A stretch of DNA of 57,127 nucleotides, taken from contig NW_014577062.1 of the NCBI RefSeq assembly GCF_000485595.1, positions 887,949 to 945,075 of the forward strand, written 5' to 3'. The notes under the pieces were generated by a model. It saw nothing but the letters and a program-made list of their open reading frames with translations. It had not been told where the DNA came from and did not search any database. Source of the DNA: Priapulus caudatus (taxonomy: Eukaryota > Priapulida > Priapulimorpha > Priapulimorphida > Priapulidae). Shown one piece after another: positions 25,801 through 37,432 of this stretch (the first letter of the stretch is position 1; every line of letters starts with the position of its first letter). A program made the translations under genes and the position numbers.

Positions 25801-27921
25801 CAATTGATATATAATTGATCAATATTACACTGCCAGTATTTTGTCTGGACACTCTTAGTAATGAATTTAGCAATATAATACTTGAAGGTTTCCATTGTGC
25901 TAAGGAATTTAGGTGTTTTATTCACCCAGGTCTGGTATATATATAATTCCAGAAACATACCTTATGTTTGTAATGACTCTGCTTTTACGGAGAATCCTAT
26001 ATATCTGATCTTCCAGGGAATGCTGTAGTTTCTTGTACATTGCCATTTTCTGAAAGCATTTGTGGATGAACAGGTATGTTAGTTGCAAAGTTTTCATTAT
26101 GCCTTGTTTAATTAGCACAAAACCCCATGAATTATATTGCCAAAGCTTGAAGATCTAAGTAAAATGTTCAGAATTTCAGACCAAATCATACTTTGATAGA
26201 CATAGCAAATGTATAGTATGGTTAACCCTTAGATGCCATTTTCAAGGCAAAAACCCTATTAATTTTTGGCAAAAGCTAAGATGTATAAGAATGAAAGTGT
26301 CAATGACACTGTAGCTCACCACAAAAAAGGACATAAATGAGTGAGCGAGTGAGTGAGAAGTCAGTTTTAATTGAGCAACCATCGACGTACATTATAGAAA
26401 CGAAGAGTATATATGGGAGAACTCCCATTATATACTCTTGATAATTATATGTGTAATTTTTTATGTGAAAATAAATATTTGAGATGTGAAAGTCTGAGAT
26501 GTGGGCGAGTGATGGCGTTACATCAAAATGATCGCCATTTAACGTTTTTATAATATTCAGATTATGGCACTGCCTAAAAGCGGAGCTCCCGATGTGTAAC
26601 ATGTAAGATTGAGAGGATACGCTTATTCCACGTAGCTGCTATATACCACGTGACAATGGTGTTTCCCTGCTCATAACACAACTTTTGTCAAAGATTAATT
26701 AGTTGCATGGAAGTGTTTACTTCGTATGAGTTTTTCTACGCGGTAGCACACGGTTGCCATCTGTATATCACAATAATAATTTATAAACCAAAATGAATCA
26801 CAATTTGTGACGGCAGATGGCGCTATACTCGCTTTGATGTTTCTTAGCGATGGCGTTCGAAATAATAGGTTATGCTGCGTTCCGACATGTTTTGTAAAAC
26901 TTTACTCTAATATAGACGTTTAATCGTCAGGGTGGAGAGGAAATACCAATTTTGCATTAAAGATATTGTCAATGAAATCTTGTAAAACGAACCAGACGAG
27001 TGTGACACCACAGACTGTTATCTGCGTGTCTATATAATATGCTATATAATTGCCGAAACCTACCTAACTTGCATTGTTGTTGTTTTTAATATCAAAACCC
27101 CTAGCGCTTATTCATTCACATACCAAAAATGAGCAAAATCTGTTGAACCTGAACTGACTAATGGCAATTTCCATTTTTGCCAAAAAATTGCCGTGGCTCG
27201 AAAGTACGTCGACTGGCGTGCTCCAAAATAGGACGTTCAAACCTCTCCCATAGCAGTAACAACTATACCCAATTTCAAACATGTGGGTCAAACGGTTCCT
27301 GAGTTATCGTTGACTGTAGCCAAATGTTGACGGAAGGACGGACAGACGGACGGACGGACGGACGGACGTACGACGACCCATGGCAATAGCTCATCTTGAC
27401 GATGTCAAGGTGAGCTAAAAAATTTTGGAATTCCAGGTTAAATAACCCGATTTAAAAAATCTGACTTCTATTGACACAGCAGGTGTATACACTGATTACC
27501 TCAGTAGCAGACTGTCACTAAACTTTAAGAACCAATAAAGTTTTGGGACGCACAACCACTTAGCCATGAAAAAAATTACTGGGTAAAAACAGGACGTTTA
27601 CCATTTATATAAAGAAACATGTGTAAATGCAGTCCTGTATGCGAAAAACTACACAACGCTTTTTAGCGCAGCACATACCGTTGACCTATATTTACTCCTC
27701 ACAGACAACTCCTTCCTTGCATCGGCTATGATTCGTTCGTTACAGTTCTCAAAGAGGAAGAGCACACGGGGTGAACAGAGTCTGCCAGCATTAACCCAAT
27801 CTTTGCAGACACCTGGTGTCGCCTGCAGTACATCAGACAAGCTCGGCAGTACCTTCTGCCTGCAGCGAGAATATGCTTATATTGTGACTTATAGTAACAT
27901 ATATAGACAAGGAATATATGA

Positions 27922-27963
<42 letters not shown>

Positions 27964-29599
27964 TAATATATATATGAAGTATGCATGAAGAATATACATA
28001 TATATATAAATCAAATCAAATCCATGTGGGGTAATACAGTAGAGCTGTGCCCCGTAGATGCTGTCCAGGTCTCTTCTTCACGCATGTCCACGATATTGTT
28101 ATAATAAACAAGAAGCCCCTAGACACCTACAAGACATGTCATAGATTGCATTCAGAGTGATCCATGAACATTTAACGTAACCAGTTTTCACAATATAACA
28201 CACACTTCCATCTCACCTGATAGTATCTAATGTCCGAAAAAGTCTAACAATGCTCATGTTAAATGTGCAGGTCGGACGAACAAACAACAGCACGTGAGAG
28301 ATGTGAAAGAGGAAGAGCAGGGCCCTCGCATATTTGAATTCCATCTCGTGACACCATCCATGTGGATCCTGTGTTGTAAGAAAACATGTTACAATGAGTT
28401 ATCAGAGAACAATATATATCAGGAGTGTATAATAATAATAATATAATATAATCTATTATTATACTCTCCTGTACATATGATATCTATTTTTATATGTTAC
28501 CTTTTTCATATAGCACTTTTAACAATAATATTCATATTATTTGGTATGGGGAATCAATTAATGGCTATATATAACAACTTCCACAGTTCAATATCAATAG
28601 GTAAAACTGAAAAACCTGATTTTAAAATTTGTGATTATAACTGAGTCAGCTTTACTAGCAATATTGTTGAAAGGTGGAGTCATGTCATGTTTCATAAAAT
28701 AACATTTAATAATAAAAAGAAGTTGTTTAATGCATACTCACATCATGATCAATGCTTTCGTCCGATCTACTGCAAGCTTGTGCCAACATGTTAGTGTCAT
28801 GCAAACTAGTCAAGTGAAGGTAAATTACCCGATTCTGTTCATCATTATAACACTCGATCTCAACCTATAAAACATAAAGAAACTCATTCTACTGAGACGA
28901 TACATGAAGTTAGCAAATGCGGTATGTAAATATGAGCAACTGTGTAAAAACTATCTCACCAAAACAAGAATTTCAACAGATACTAAAATTATCATTGAAT
29001 GGTTTCAATATACAAATGACCATTTTTTGAAGAAATTCTCTGATGTACTTACATCTTCATCTTTCTTATTTGGGTTGCTATTGATATCTGTGTTGTTCTC
29101 TGCTAGATCATTCTAAATAAACAAAAAATAATAAAAGGCACACCCCTCACTTTGTTTAGTTAGGTAGACAATAACTGAATTAGAAATCTCAAACAAAAAT
29201 ATTGCTTCTAAGGTCACCAATTATCGGTCATATTCACTAATCACTAGGGTTCTCCAAGCTTTTTCATTATAGCATGGCAGGTGCTGCCTCTACGTTCCTA
29301 GTTGCAAATCGCCGAAGGCGGTTTGCGTACTATGGGGGTCCGGGGGCTATGATATTTAGCATGGCGGCTATAATATTTAGAGTGGCGGGTGCATTTTAGG
29401 ATGGCGGGGTTCGACGATAGCCTGGCGGGCCGCCAGGCTATAAGTGCTCTTGGAGAACCCTGATCACACATCATTAATTACATTAATGAGTCATTTGCCA
29501 TGGGGAAATTAATTGAAAGAAAAGTAATACCAATACAAAGTTTTGTTGTAAAAAGTATATAGTGATTTTATATAGTGATAGCAATTTTATGTATATATA

Positions 29600-29686
<87 letters not shown>

Positions 29687-29726
29687 TGTGTAGTAGTAGT
29701 AGTAGTAGTAGTAAGTNNNNNNNNNN

Positions 29727-29816
<90 letters not shown>

Positions 29817-32800
29817 GCGTGTGTAATATGCTAGGATGATCTGAAAGAAATGAACATGTAGTAGTCCCAAAACTTCCAGTTTCCTGCAATAGCATGAATA
29901 GGGAACGAGTGTGTATAAATTGGAAGAGAGTATTTTAAGGTAGGTTGATGAAGTGCGAGTTTAATATTGAACAAAACTGTCTATTCTAACACTCACCAAA
30001 CTTTTTGACCACCCCTATAAATACTAAAATAGTACACAAATCTAGATGGCCTTTGTAATGCCACCTATCACAGCTATATGCATCATCCATAAGTATTTTA
30101 CCTTGAAAATTGGCATATGTAAGAGTGAGTTAAGGTGTAAAGACTTCCTATGACACCATGAAAGCCTGCTAGCTCCAACAACAGCAACGATACACACAGG
30201 CTCTGACTTGTTACTAAGCACCCTATATAGCAAATAAAACAAACAAAATTATTCGGAGCTAGAAATACACATCCAACATGAAAATTACTATCTTTCATTG
30301 ACCATGGTATTTCTATTCCAGGCTATGTAACCACCGTTGTAAGCAAACAGTATACCGTATAGACGTATTTCTATTAGTATTAGTATTTCTAATAAATATT
30401 GAACAGTTAAACTTTTTATGCAGCATAATTTAAACCTATTTTAACTGAAAATGTGCAAAGAACTTAGGGTCATGTGTACCTTTAAGTCACTGCCTTATCG
30501 AAAAATCTTAATTTCCAGCTGTTTTTACTTTTGAACTGATTGAAAGTAAAATATAGTAGAAAGAAGTATTATAAAACTAAATGTTGTCATCTGGACGGAC
30601 TTGCGGCCCCGGTTTTTGCGCGGTGAATAGCAGTGCATAACAGTGAATACGCCGCCGCCTTTTTGTCCCCTTAGACAGATACCTTAGACAGGGGTCTGAA
30701 AACGCACTGCGCGAAAACTGGGCGCAATCCAACCCACATTTCGGGATGGACGGCAGGATGCCATCTCCAAACGGCCCCTAAACTTTTTTTGGGGTGGCGC
30801 GCCTCATGGCTAAGACGTTGTGGCTCCTACAAGAAACTCTACGAAATGCTGTCAATCAGCGATGACGCGCTCGCTCATTGGCCGCTACGCGATGCATGCG
30901 CTACTGCCGAGTATAGCGTTACGTCTATCACAGAGGTTTTAACGAAGACATGTACGGCGCTCCACGTGGGCTGGCGCGGTCTAGATGCGTACGTGCGAGG
31001 TTTTTATCAACCTCTTGACCCCGCGCTGCCCGTGGCGACGGCACGTCGTGCAAGCACGTGCTGGCGTGGCCGTGGCAGTTTTTACACGTAGCTAATCCTA
31101 CAATACGCCGCGACACTGACACACAAATATATATATGCACGTTTTTACGAAGACGGCGGAGCGCGACATTCCAGCCTCCCTCCTCCCCCGCGCTCACGTG
31201 GCGGCCGGGCACGGTCGAAATGCTATCTCCAACAAACGCTGGTTCGGGGAGTTTTTGCGCCGCGGTGACTTTGGTAGTAAATAGATTTCATATTTATTTA
31301 GCATTACATTTTATTGAAACGCTGCAAGTGCTTAGGGATGTTACAAAATTTTGAGATGTCATAAATATACCTTAAAACCTTTGCCATCTGAAAGAGCATG
31401 ACAATACATTTAATTTGATACCTTATTCACTTCCATACCTTTAGTTTTAAGGAAGTTATGGCAATTTTCATATGCATAAATTTTCATATTGATCCCCATT
31501 GGTTTTCTATTGTGTTAAAACAAAAGTTGTGATCGAGGAGAGCCAACGGCAACTGAAGAACAAAAATGCTCATAACTTTCTTCAGGGTAAAAAATCCATG
31601 TGAAATTTTTACAAAAAGTAGATTGAAGTATTTTGGATCAAATACAATACATGATTTGTCTTTATAATAATCACATTTAATTACATAATTTGTAGTTAAT
31701 TATTTAACGAGAGTTGCTAAATAATGGTAATCGAGGCTTTGCTGCATGCTGAAGATATTGCAAATTATACACAGTATTCTCAATGGCAGAGGTTTAATAC
31801 ACAAGTACTTGAATGATAATCTTGATTAGACAATTACATTTACAATTAATGAGTAATTAACCTTTTAATAAAAGCCATTTTAACGAGAGGTTGCGAAATA
31901 ATGGTAATCGACTTTCTCAATGCCTGAAATATTGCAAAATTATACACAGTATTCTCAATGGCAGAGGTTTAATACACAAGTACTTGAATGATAATCTTGA
32001 TTAGACAATTACATTTAGCAATTTAATGAGTAATTAACCTTTTATAAAAGCCATTTTAACGAGAGGTTGCGAAATAATGGTAATCGACTTTCGCAATGCC
32101 TGAAATATTGCAAATTATACACAGTATTCTCAATGGCAAGAGGTTTATACACAAGTACTTGAATGATAATCTTGATTAGACAATTACATTTACAATTATG
32201 AGTAATTAACCTTTTATAAAAGCCATTTTAACGAGAGGTTGCGAATAATGGTAATCGACTTCGCAATGGCCTGAAATATTGCAAAATTATAACACAGTAT
32301 TCTCAATGGCAGAGGTTTAATACACAAGTACTTGAATGGATAATCTGATTAGACAACCACATTTACAATTAATGAGTAATTAACCTTTTAATAGAAGCCA
32401 TTTAACGAGAGGTTGCGAAATAATGGTAATTGACTTTCTCAATGCCTGAATATGCAAAATATACACAGTATTCTCAATGGCAAAGGTTTAATACACAAAG
32501 TACTTTGATATGATAATCTTGATTAGACAATTACATTTACAATTAATGAGTAATTAACCTTTTAATAGAAGCCATTTTAGTTTTTTAGAACGAACGCACG
32601 GCCGGACGGACGGACGCACGGACGCATGCTCATGCGATTCTACAAGCTGCATCTGACTGTCAGATGAGCTAAAAATAAATAATCGAAATAAAAAAAATAA
32701 AAATGGCTTTTTGTTCATTTATTATTGATTTATTAATTTATTTAGTTATTTATATATATTCATTTATTCGTTTATTTATTAATCTCGGTCTATTTATCTA

Positions 32801-34390
32801 TATATTCATTGGTTCATTTATTTGTATATTTATATATTCCTTGGTTCATTGATTCATTTATTTATTTATCTATATATTCATTGATTCATTCATTTATCTA
32901 TATATTCATTGATTCATTCATTTATCTATATATTCATTAATTAATTTATTTATCTATAGTGTATGTTCATTGATACATTTATTTATCTATATATTCATTG
33001 ATTCATTTATTTATCTATATATTCATTGATTCATTTATTTATCTATATATTAAATGATTTATTTATTTAGACCCTATTTACTTCAGTGTTTATTTAATGA
33101 TTTAGAAATTCAACTAGACCATGGCATAGATCTATTTGTTTATCTAGTTTTATTATAAACAAATATGAATAAACACAGAACTAATCAGATAAGTAAATAA
33201 GCAAAAAGTCGCACGCGCACAGACTCCAAATTAAAAATTTATACGTGCAAAAATCATAACATCAAACAGCAGGCCAACCACTAATATAATGATGTAGGTA
33301 CTAGACGGAGGCAAATAATATATAAAAGAGAGAGACAGACAGACAGAAATACACGCGTGGGCCTATAAGTATACTATAAGGCTCTTGTCTAGTCTATGAA
33401 TTAGTCTAGTTATTAATTAGTCTACTAATTATTATTAATTAATTATTGAATTAGTCTAGTCATGAATTAGTCTACTAATTATTATTAATTAATTATTGAA
33501 TTAGTCTAGTCATGAATTAGTATGAATTAGTCTACTAATTATTATTAATTAATTATTGAATTAGTCTAGTCATGAATTAGTATGAATTAGTCTACAAATT
33601 TATTCGTGTTTATATATTCACTCAGCAGTTTATATCGAAACACTCGAAATGTTACTGGGGACATACGATCAAAATCTTCAAACATCCACTTTCACAATCA
33701 GATATATGATTTCTTTATTCAATATCATGTAAGAATATTAACTTAATTATCCATATTTTGAGTATTTGTTCACAAAAATCATTGATTACGATGTGAATAA
33801 CAGATATTAAACGCTAGAAATTCAGATGCAAGATCAATACAATACACAGCGCACTGTTGCACTGTATGTGCGCAGCGTCGCAGCGACATGGTAGGCAGCG
33901 GGGATTTGGGCAAAAATTCGACAGAGTCAACATTCCGGGACAAAAATTACAACTTTCGCATCATCAGATTTCCATAAAATTTCACCAAAAACAAGTTAAG
34001 ATGTTAAAGAAATGATGCAGATACCTTTTTAGGTGATGCAAAACTTGCAATCTGTATTAAACAGTCCCTCAATATAAGTCTAACTTTAAAGTAGCTCGTA
34101 CGATCATCAAACGCAGCAGAATTTCGAATTTGTTCTTAAAGATGGTCGACCGAGTCCTCAATGATGTCATAGTTATGACGTTATAGGGAAAACATTAATA
34201 GAACCAATCAGAACCCTCTCTTTTACTAGGGGGTGCGCCTCCGTCCTCGTAGTTGCTCGCGCAGTCACACCGTTACTTTTCAAGCGGCGCTGCGAGCTGC
34301 ATTGTCGCATACCTAAAGTGCTTGTGTGCCTAGCTGTGGCAGCATTGATGCATGTATATAGATACCTTATTAACCCGTGGCGGCGGAGCG

Positions 34391-34426
<36 letters not shown>

Positions 34427-35045
34427 TGGGGAGTGCGAGAAAGAGAGAAAGAGAGTGGGAGAACGCCAGATAAGGTACGAAAATATGGCAGGTGACGGTA
34501 CGACGGCGAGGATGTACAAACGCGTGTCAATCTATAATCGGAAAGGCCCCCCTCCAAAGCCGATGTACGTGTCCCGAAAACTGCGCGATGTTAGGCTGCC
34601 CGCTATACGCATTCGCGCGCCCGCTTGAAATGTTTACATATGTATTGGACCGTTTATGGCACGCATAATTGATTCCAATAATAACAACCACCTTCAAGGA
34701 CCTCCCCATAAACGACATGCCTTCTGAATTGGAATTACTATATTCCAACAATATTCCTATAATAGTATAAGTATAATTTATAATAATGGGTAGGGGCCTA
34801 GGGGCCTACCGTACTACTACTATCTATTACTAAATAGCGAAATAAAAACTGTGTTGTTATTGAAATTGAGTCTGTACATCAAACACATATAGTGCAAAGT
34901 TACATTTAGCCATTTCACCACAACAAAATAAATCCACTGACTTCGAATTTAACAAGGCCGTGGTTTCTTACTTTTTATCTAAATAGTCAAACGGAAACGT
35001 AAAGATTTTGCTGAATATTTTGCTTTTACTTGTGGGTGCCGCCAT
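20765..35045 (-). CDS. SMG8: SMG8, subunit of the SMG1 kinase complex (nonsense-mediated mRNA decay)
   Basis: SMG8 pairs with SMG9 and restrains SMG1, the kinase that phosphorylates UPF1 during NMD (known for the family). Exons, high to low: 34972-35045, 30102-30222, 29053-29112, 28742-28864, 28217-28368, 27679-27859, 25961-26049, 25627-25754, 25349-25485, 24678-24817, 24244-24331, 23814-23969, 23283-23423, 22944-23142, 22551-22640, 22207-22356, 21742-21891, 21303-21483, 20765-21026. All joins are in phase; total about 873 residues against 991 in human. Exon 1 encodes MAAPTSKSKIFSKIF..., joined to VLSNKSEPVCIVAVVG (the degenerate G-like domain). Landmarks: HSLEDQIYRILRKSRV, HHARGPATSRFARQL, ISLTGQHCINE, NACNCGRTQANRDDPFNVK, TTEYLEGMLHSESPSGLLP, LGLDQHGFLHGSNYLLPW, and in the last two exons SLDMPLYFPCPCR and QLMRLYIVMPRAPIKVTLNP. 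An acidic run lies in exon 22551-22640. The last 25 or so residues diverge. Intron 21484-21741 is GC-AG. Confidence 0.96.
21484..21741 (-). other. SMG8: SMG8 intron with probable GC-AG boundaries
   Basis: The upstream exon must end with one leftover base to join GAC GTT GAG. The only site that does so reads AAAAG|GCATGT at 21742/21741 on the minus strand. Nearby GT sites leave the wrong phase. GC-AG introns are a known minor class. Confidence 0.75.
22805..22896. repeat. CACGCA/CA microsatellite
   Basis: Alternating CACATG, CACGCA and CACA units in an SMG8 intron. Confidence 0.95.
26290..27420 (+). mobile_element. GGTGAGCTA-family element, copy 1 (SMG8 intron)
   Basis: Starts AATGAAAGTGTCAATGACAC then TGTAGCTCACC; ends in a GACGGACGGACGG run, then CTTGACGATGTCAAG and GTGAGCTAAAA. 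Both ends can form hairpins and share TAGCTCACC in inverted orientation. The interior contains TCAAACGGTTCCTGAGTTAT. No coding capacity. Antisense to SMG8. Confidence 0.85.
27926..27962. repeat. TA microsatellite
   Basis: A run of about 16 TA units in an SMG8 intron. Confidence 0.95.
29247..29461. mobile_element. Short inverted-repeat element (AGGGTTCTCCAAG / CTTGGAGAACCCT)
   Basis: About 215 bp with inverted ends AGGGTTCTCCAAG and CTTGGAGAACCCT, flanked by imperfect AATCAC/GATCAC. GC-rich inside, with repeated ATGGCGG words. It lies in SMG8 intron 2 and is probably hAT-like. Confidence 0.7.
29601..29824. repeat. GT microsatellite interrupted by a 10-N gap
   Basis: Two GT runs, an AGT run at 29688-29713 and Ns at 29717-29726. 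The gap indicates unresolved array length. Confidence 0.97.
30590..31265. other. GC-rich island inside SMG8 intron 1
   Basis: About 680 bp clearly richer in G+C and CpG than both flanks. Similar words (GTTTTTGCGC...CGGTGA) occur at its left (about 30620) and right (about 31250) ends in direct orientation. A 100-codon plus-strand frame (30789-31091) resembles no family I know. Candidates are an inserted element or an internal promoter; undecided. Confidence 0.45.
31375..32675. repeat. Element with a ~172-bp satellite core
   Basis: Five copies of a unit starting near 31710, 31882, 32060, 32231 and 32405, each with GGTAATCGACTTTCTCAATG-like and GGTTTAATACACAAGTACTT words. It then runs into a GGACGGACGGACG stretch and ends CATCTGACTGTCAGATG, GAGCTAAAAA. 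This tail has the same architecture as the GGTGAGCTA family. Confidence 0.85.
32716..33060. repeat. AT-rich tandem repeat (ATTCATTTATTTATCTATAT units)
   Basis: Roughly 30-bp units alternating TTCATTGATTCATTTATTTA and TCTATATA words, in SMG8 intron 1. Confidence 0.9.
33388..33598. repeat. GAATTAGTCTAGTCATGAAT tandem repeat
   Basis: Three to four copies of a roughly 60-bp AT-rich unit in SMG8 intron 1. Confidence 0.9.
34394..34421. repeat. GA microsatellite
   Basis: An AG run that generates the Arg-Glu stretch of a spurious plus-strand frame at 34377-34628. Confidence 0.95.
34972..35045 (-). CDS. SMG8: SMG8 first coding exon with start codon inside a YY1-type motif
   Basis: The minus strand reads AAGATGGCGGC, the YY1 consensus, at 35047-35037, and its ATG opens a 24-codon frame ending in AA before a good donor (GTAAGA). 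The two leftover bases join the G that starts exon 30102-30222 and keep the SMG8 frame. No other ATG exon with the required phase and a good donor was found between 30222 and 36645; a poorer candidate near 34050-34150 would need the donor GTTAGA. YY1 motifs overlapping start codons are a known arrangement in housekeeping genes. Placement rests on phase, donor quality and motif, not on homology, since the SMG8 N-terminus is poorly conserved. Confidence 0.72.
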
Positions 35046-35093
35046 CTTGAAACATATAGTGTCAACGTTTACCGTAAGATGGCGCTTAAACAC
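35037..35093. promoter_or_regulatory. Paired YY1-type motifs at the SMG8 5' end
   Basis: AAGATGGCGGC on the minus strand (35047-35037) contains the SMG8 ATG; AAGATGGCGCT on the plus strand lies near 35076-35088. Opposed YY1 sites could support bidirectional initiation. No plus-strand gene was recognised here. Confidence 0.5.
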
Positions 35094-35102
35094 AGCAAAA
35101 GT

Positions 35103-35391
35103 TAGGGTCCCTATATACAAATCTGTATATAGGGACCCTAGCAAAAGGCAGAGCCGGAAAAACAGGAGTCTATCAATATTGATCGCAATATTGATCTCAA
35201 TATTGATAGACTCGATCCTGATATAAATAGTGGCCCAAGGATAGAGAACATGGTCCCAATAAAACCAATGTGCCTAATAGTAACCCTAACCCTAACCCTA
35301 ACCATAACCCTAACCTTTATATTGATATAATATTATATTTATATTGATGTAAATGACATTGGTTTTATTGGGACCCATGTTCTCTATCCTT
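35103..35391. repeat. Three adjacent hairpins, the third enclosing CCCTAA repeats
   Basis: Hairpin 1: arms 35103-35119 and 35124-35140, perfect 17 bp. Hairpin 2: arms 35166-35182 and 35197-35213, perfect 17 bp. Hairpin 3: arms 35237-35271 and 35356-35391, identical but for one inserted base. Its 84-base loop holds about five CCCTAA units (35279-35317). Confidence 0.95.
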
Positions 35392-35806
35392 GAACCTAAA
35401 TGGCCATATCAGTCTTTATATACGCCTCTGGCAAAAGTGTCTGTGTAGAGTGGTGTAGACTAATATCATGAGCATCAAAAGCATATAGAGTGATACACTC
35501 CTTTTCACATATTTGTTTAATGAGTCACTTATTATTATTTCTGCTTTACATTAGAGATATTCAAACACCTATGATAATTTTTCTAAAATTGCAGTTCCTG
35601 GTGATTGATGAGCAACGATCACCAACTCTTCAATGATCATCAACTCACCAATGATTTTGATGTTACTTTAGCGAGCATTGCTGTTTCCACTCCGATTAAA
35701 TTACATCTGTAACATCACTGTCATCAGGAAAACAGCCTTCCAAATATCAATTGCAATATTGACAATTAATTAAATAATGCGTGTATCGTTAACGGCACAT
35801 GAAATA

Positions 35807-36204
35807 TTTACTCTTGCAATACGTACCTGTACGTATTGCAAAAGTAAACATTTAAACAGGCTGTATAAATAAAGATAAAGTTGCATGCTTGTGCATGCAT
35901 GGTTCTCATTAAAATTCTTTATTTTGATGAGCTGCAATCTATAACTTAATTATCGTTGTACCAGTTCAAATATTTTTCCAACAGACTCATACAATGATAC
36001 ATTATTCATAACCTGCATTCACTACTATAACTTGACCATGTGCACACAAGCCACTTCTTTAGAGATGTGCACTCTTCCCGTCCAACAGACTATAAAACCG
36101 GCACCTTCCTATATATATAGTGACATAGGAAGCAGGTATTATGATCATATCAGGAGTAAGATAATATAGATTCTATATAGATTCTATATTATCTTACTCC
36201 TGAT
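35807..36204. repeat. Two further hairpins between NBAS and SMG8
   Basis: Hairpin 4: arms 35807-35826 and 35829-35848, 20 bp with one mismatch. Hairpin 5: arms 36149-36170 and 36183-36204, perfect 22 bp. The sequence between is AT-rich with no gene. Confidence 0.93.
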
Positions 36205-36644
36205 CATATCACAATCATTATAGTGTCATCCAATATCAGAATGATATAGAAACCAAAAACATAAACAATAACAACCAAATTAATAACAATTAACCCCCAC
36301 ATTTCTCCCTCTACGCATGCAGAGACCAATCAAATTGAAAGCCAGATTCTGACTTAAATCATTGGTTTAAATTACAGTATACTAGCATGTATTCAACCAA
36401 CAAGGTAATGAATAGGAGCAATAAACTAAATAAACGTCTATATATGTCAAACAAACACATTGTTCTGCATACCCTGTTAATATCAGTTATATATAGCGTA
36501 AAAGCCGCTACAAAAATCCCACGATTGCAAATACTGACATTAGAAATGTTGCTATAGTAATGCCATAGTTATGAAACAATTCCAAGACTGAAACTCATAT
36601 CAACAGCTAGCTTACGTGGAAAATTCCTAGATTTCGATACTTGT

Positions 36645-37379
36645 TCAGCGTTTAAGCCACCGTGAGAGAGTGCCAAATGCGGCATCAAATGTAGACAAGT
36701 TCGGACATGATCCGCGCTGCAAGAGCAACAATGACCCAGCCTCTACTGCATGTCCTGCTTCTTCTAACTGGGCTACCACATTTTCGATGTTATGCGATGC
36801 CTCAGATTTGTGCTGATTCACTAACAGGTACTCAATGAGAGGTTGGTAGTATGGTGTACCCACAGTTTGTGGCACATGGCAGTTTTCAAGCAGCAAGCAT
36901 AGAGTGTCATCATCAATTTCAACTTTCTCCAACTCCTGTAATATGATAGAATTCATTTTTTTAAATATCAAATCCTATCTCTAAGCATTTTAATATATTC
37001 AAACATTTCTTTATTTAATAGTTCAACATTCTAAGAAGCAATATCCTGATAACATTTTGTGCACAATCTTTAAATGTACTCATTTTGTTATTGTAAGTAG
37101 CAAGAATATAATTACTAATAATAGTGAAAAACCATTTACTTGCTGTACCTGTAATATTGTAGATAGCTTATGTATGACTGTGTGATGAAGCTCAGGATAT
37201 GGTGCTAATAGTGCCAACTTAAGAGCCTGCAAGTGGTGGTCACCCATCAATTTGTCACAGAAATGACTGTAGATCTAATAAAAGAAAAGAAAATTGATAA
37301 GAAACCAAGTAATCAAGTTAGATCAGAGTCAAATATATGCAAAAATAGATTGCTGATATAAATAAACACATAAATAAAC

Positions 37380-37432
<53 letters not shown>

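Noticed and set aside
29568-29895. Frames of alternating His-Thr or Cys-Val
   Set aside because: Translation of a GT microsatellite across an N gap.
30789-31091. 100-codon frame as a gene
   Set aside because: No recognisable domain, no start context, and it lies in an unusual GC-rich block where long frames arise by composition.
34377-34628. 83-codon plus-strand frame beginning with Arg-Glu repeats
   Set aside because: Starts in a GA microsatellite inside SMG8 intron 1; the rest matches nothing known and has no supporting splice context.
35279-35317. Telomere or chromosome end at the CCCTAA units
   Set aside because: Only about five units, in the loop of a hairpin, with genes on both sides.
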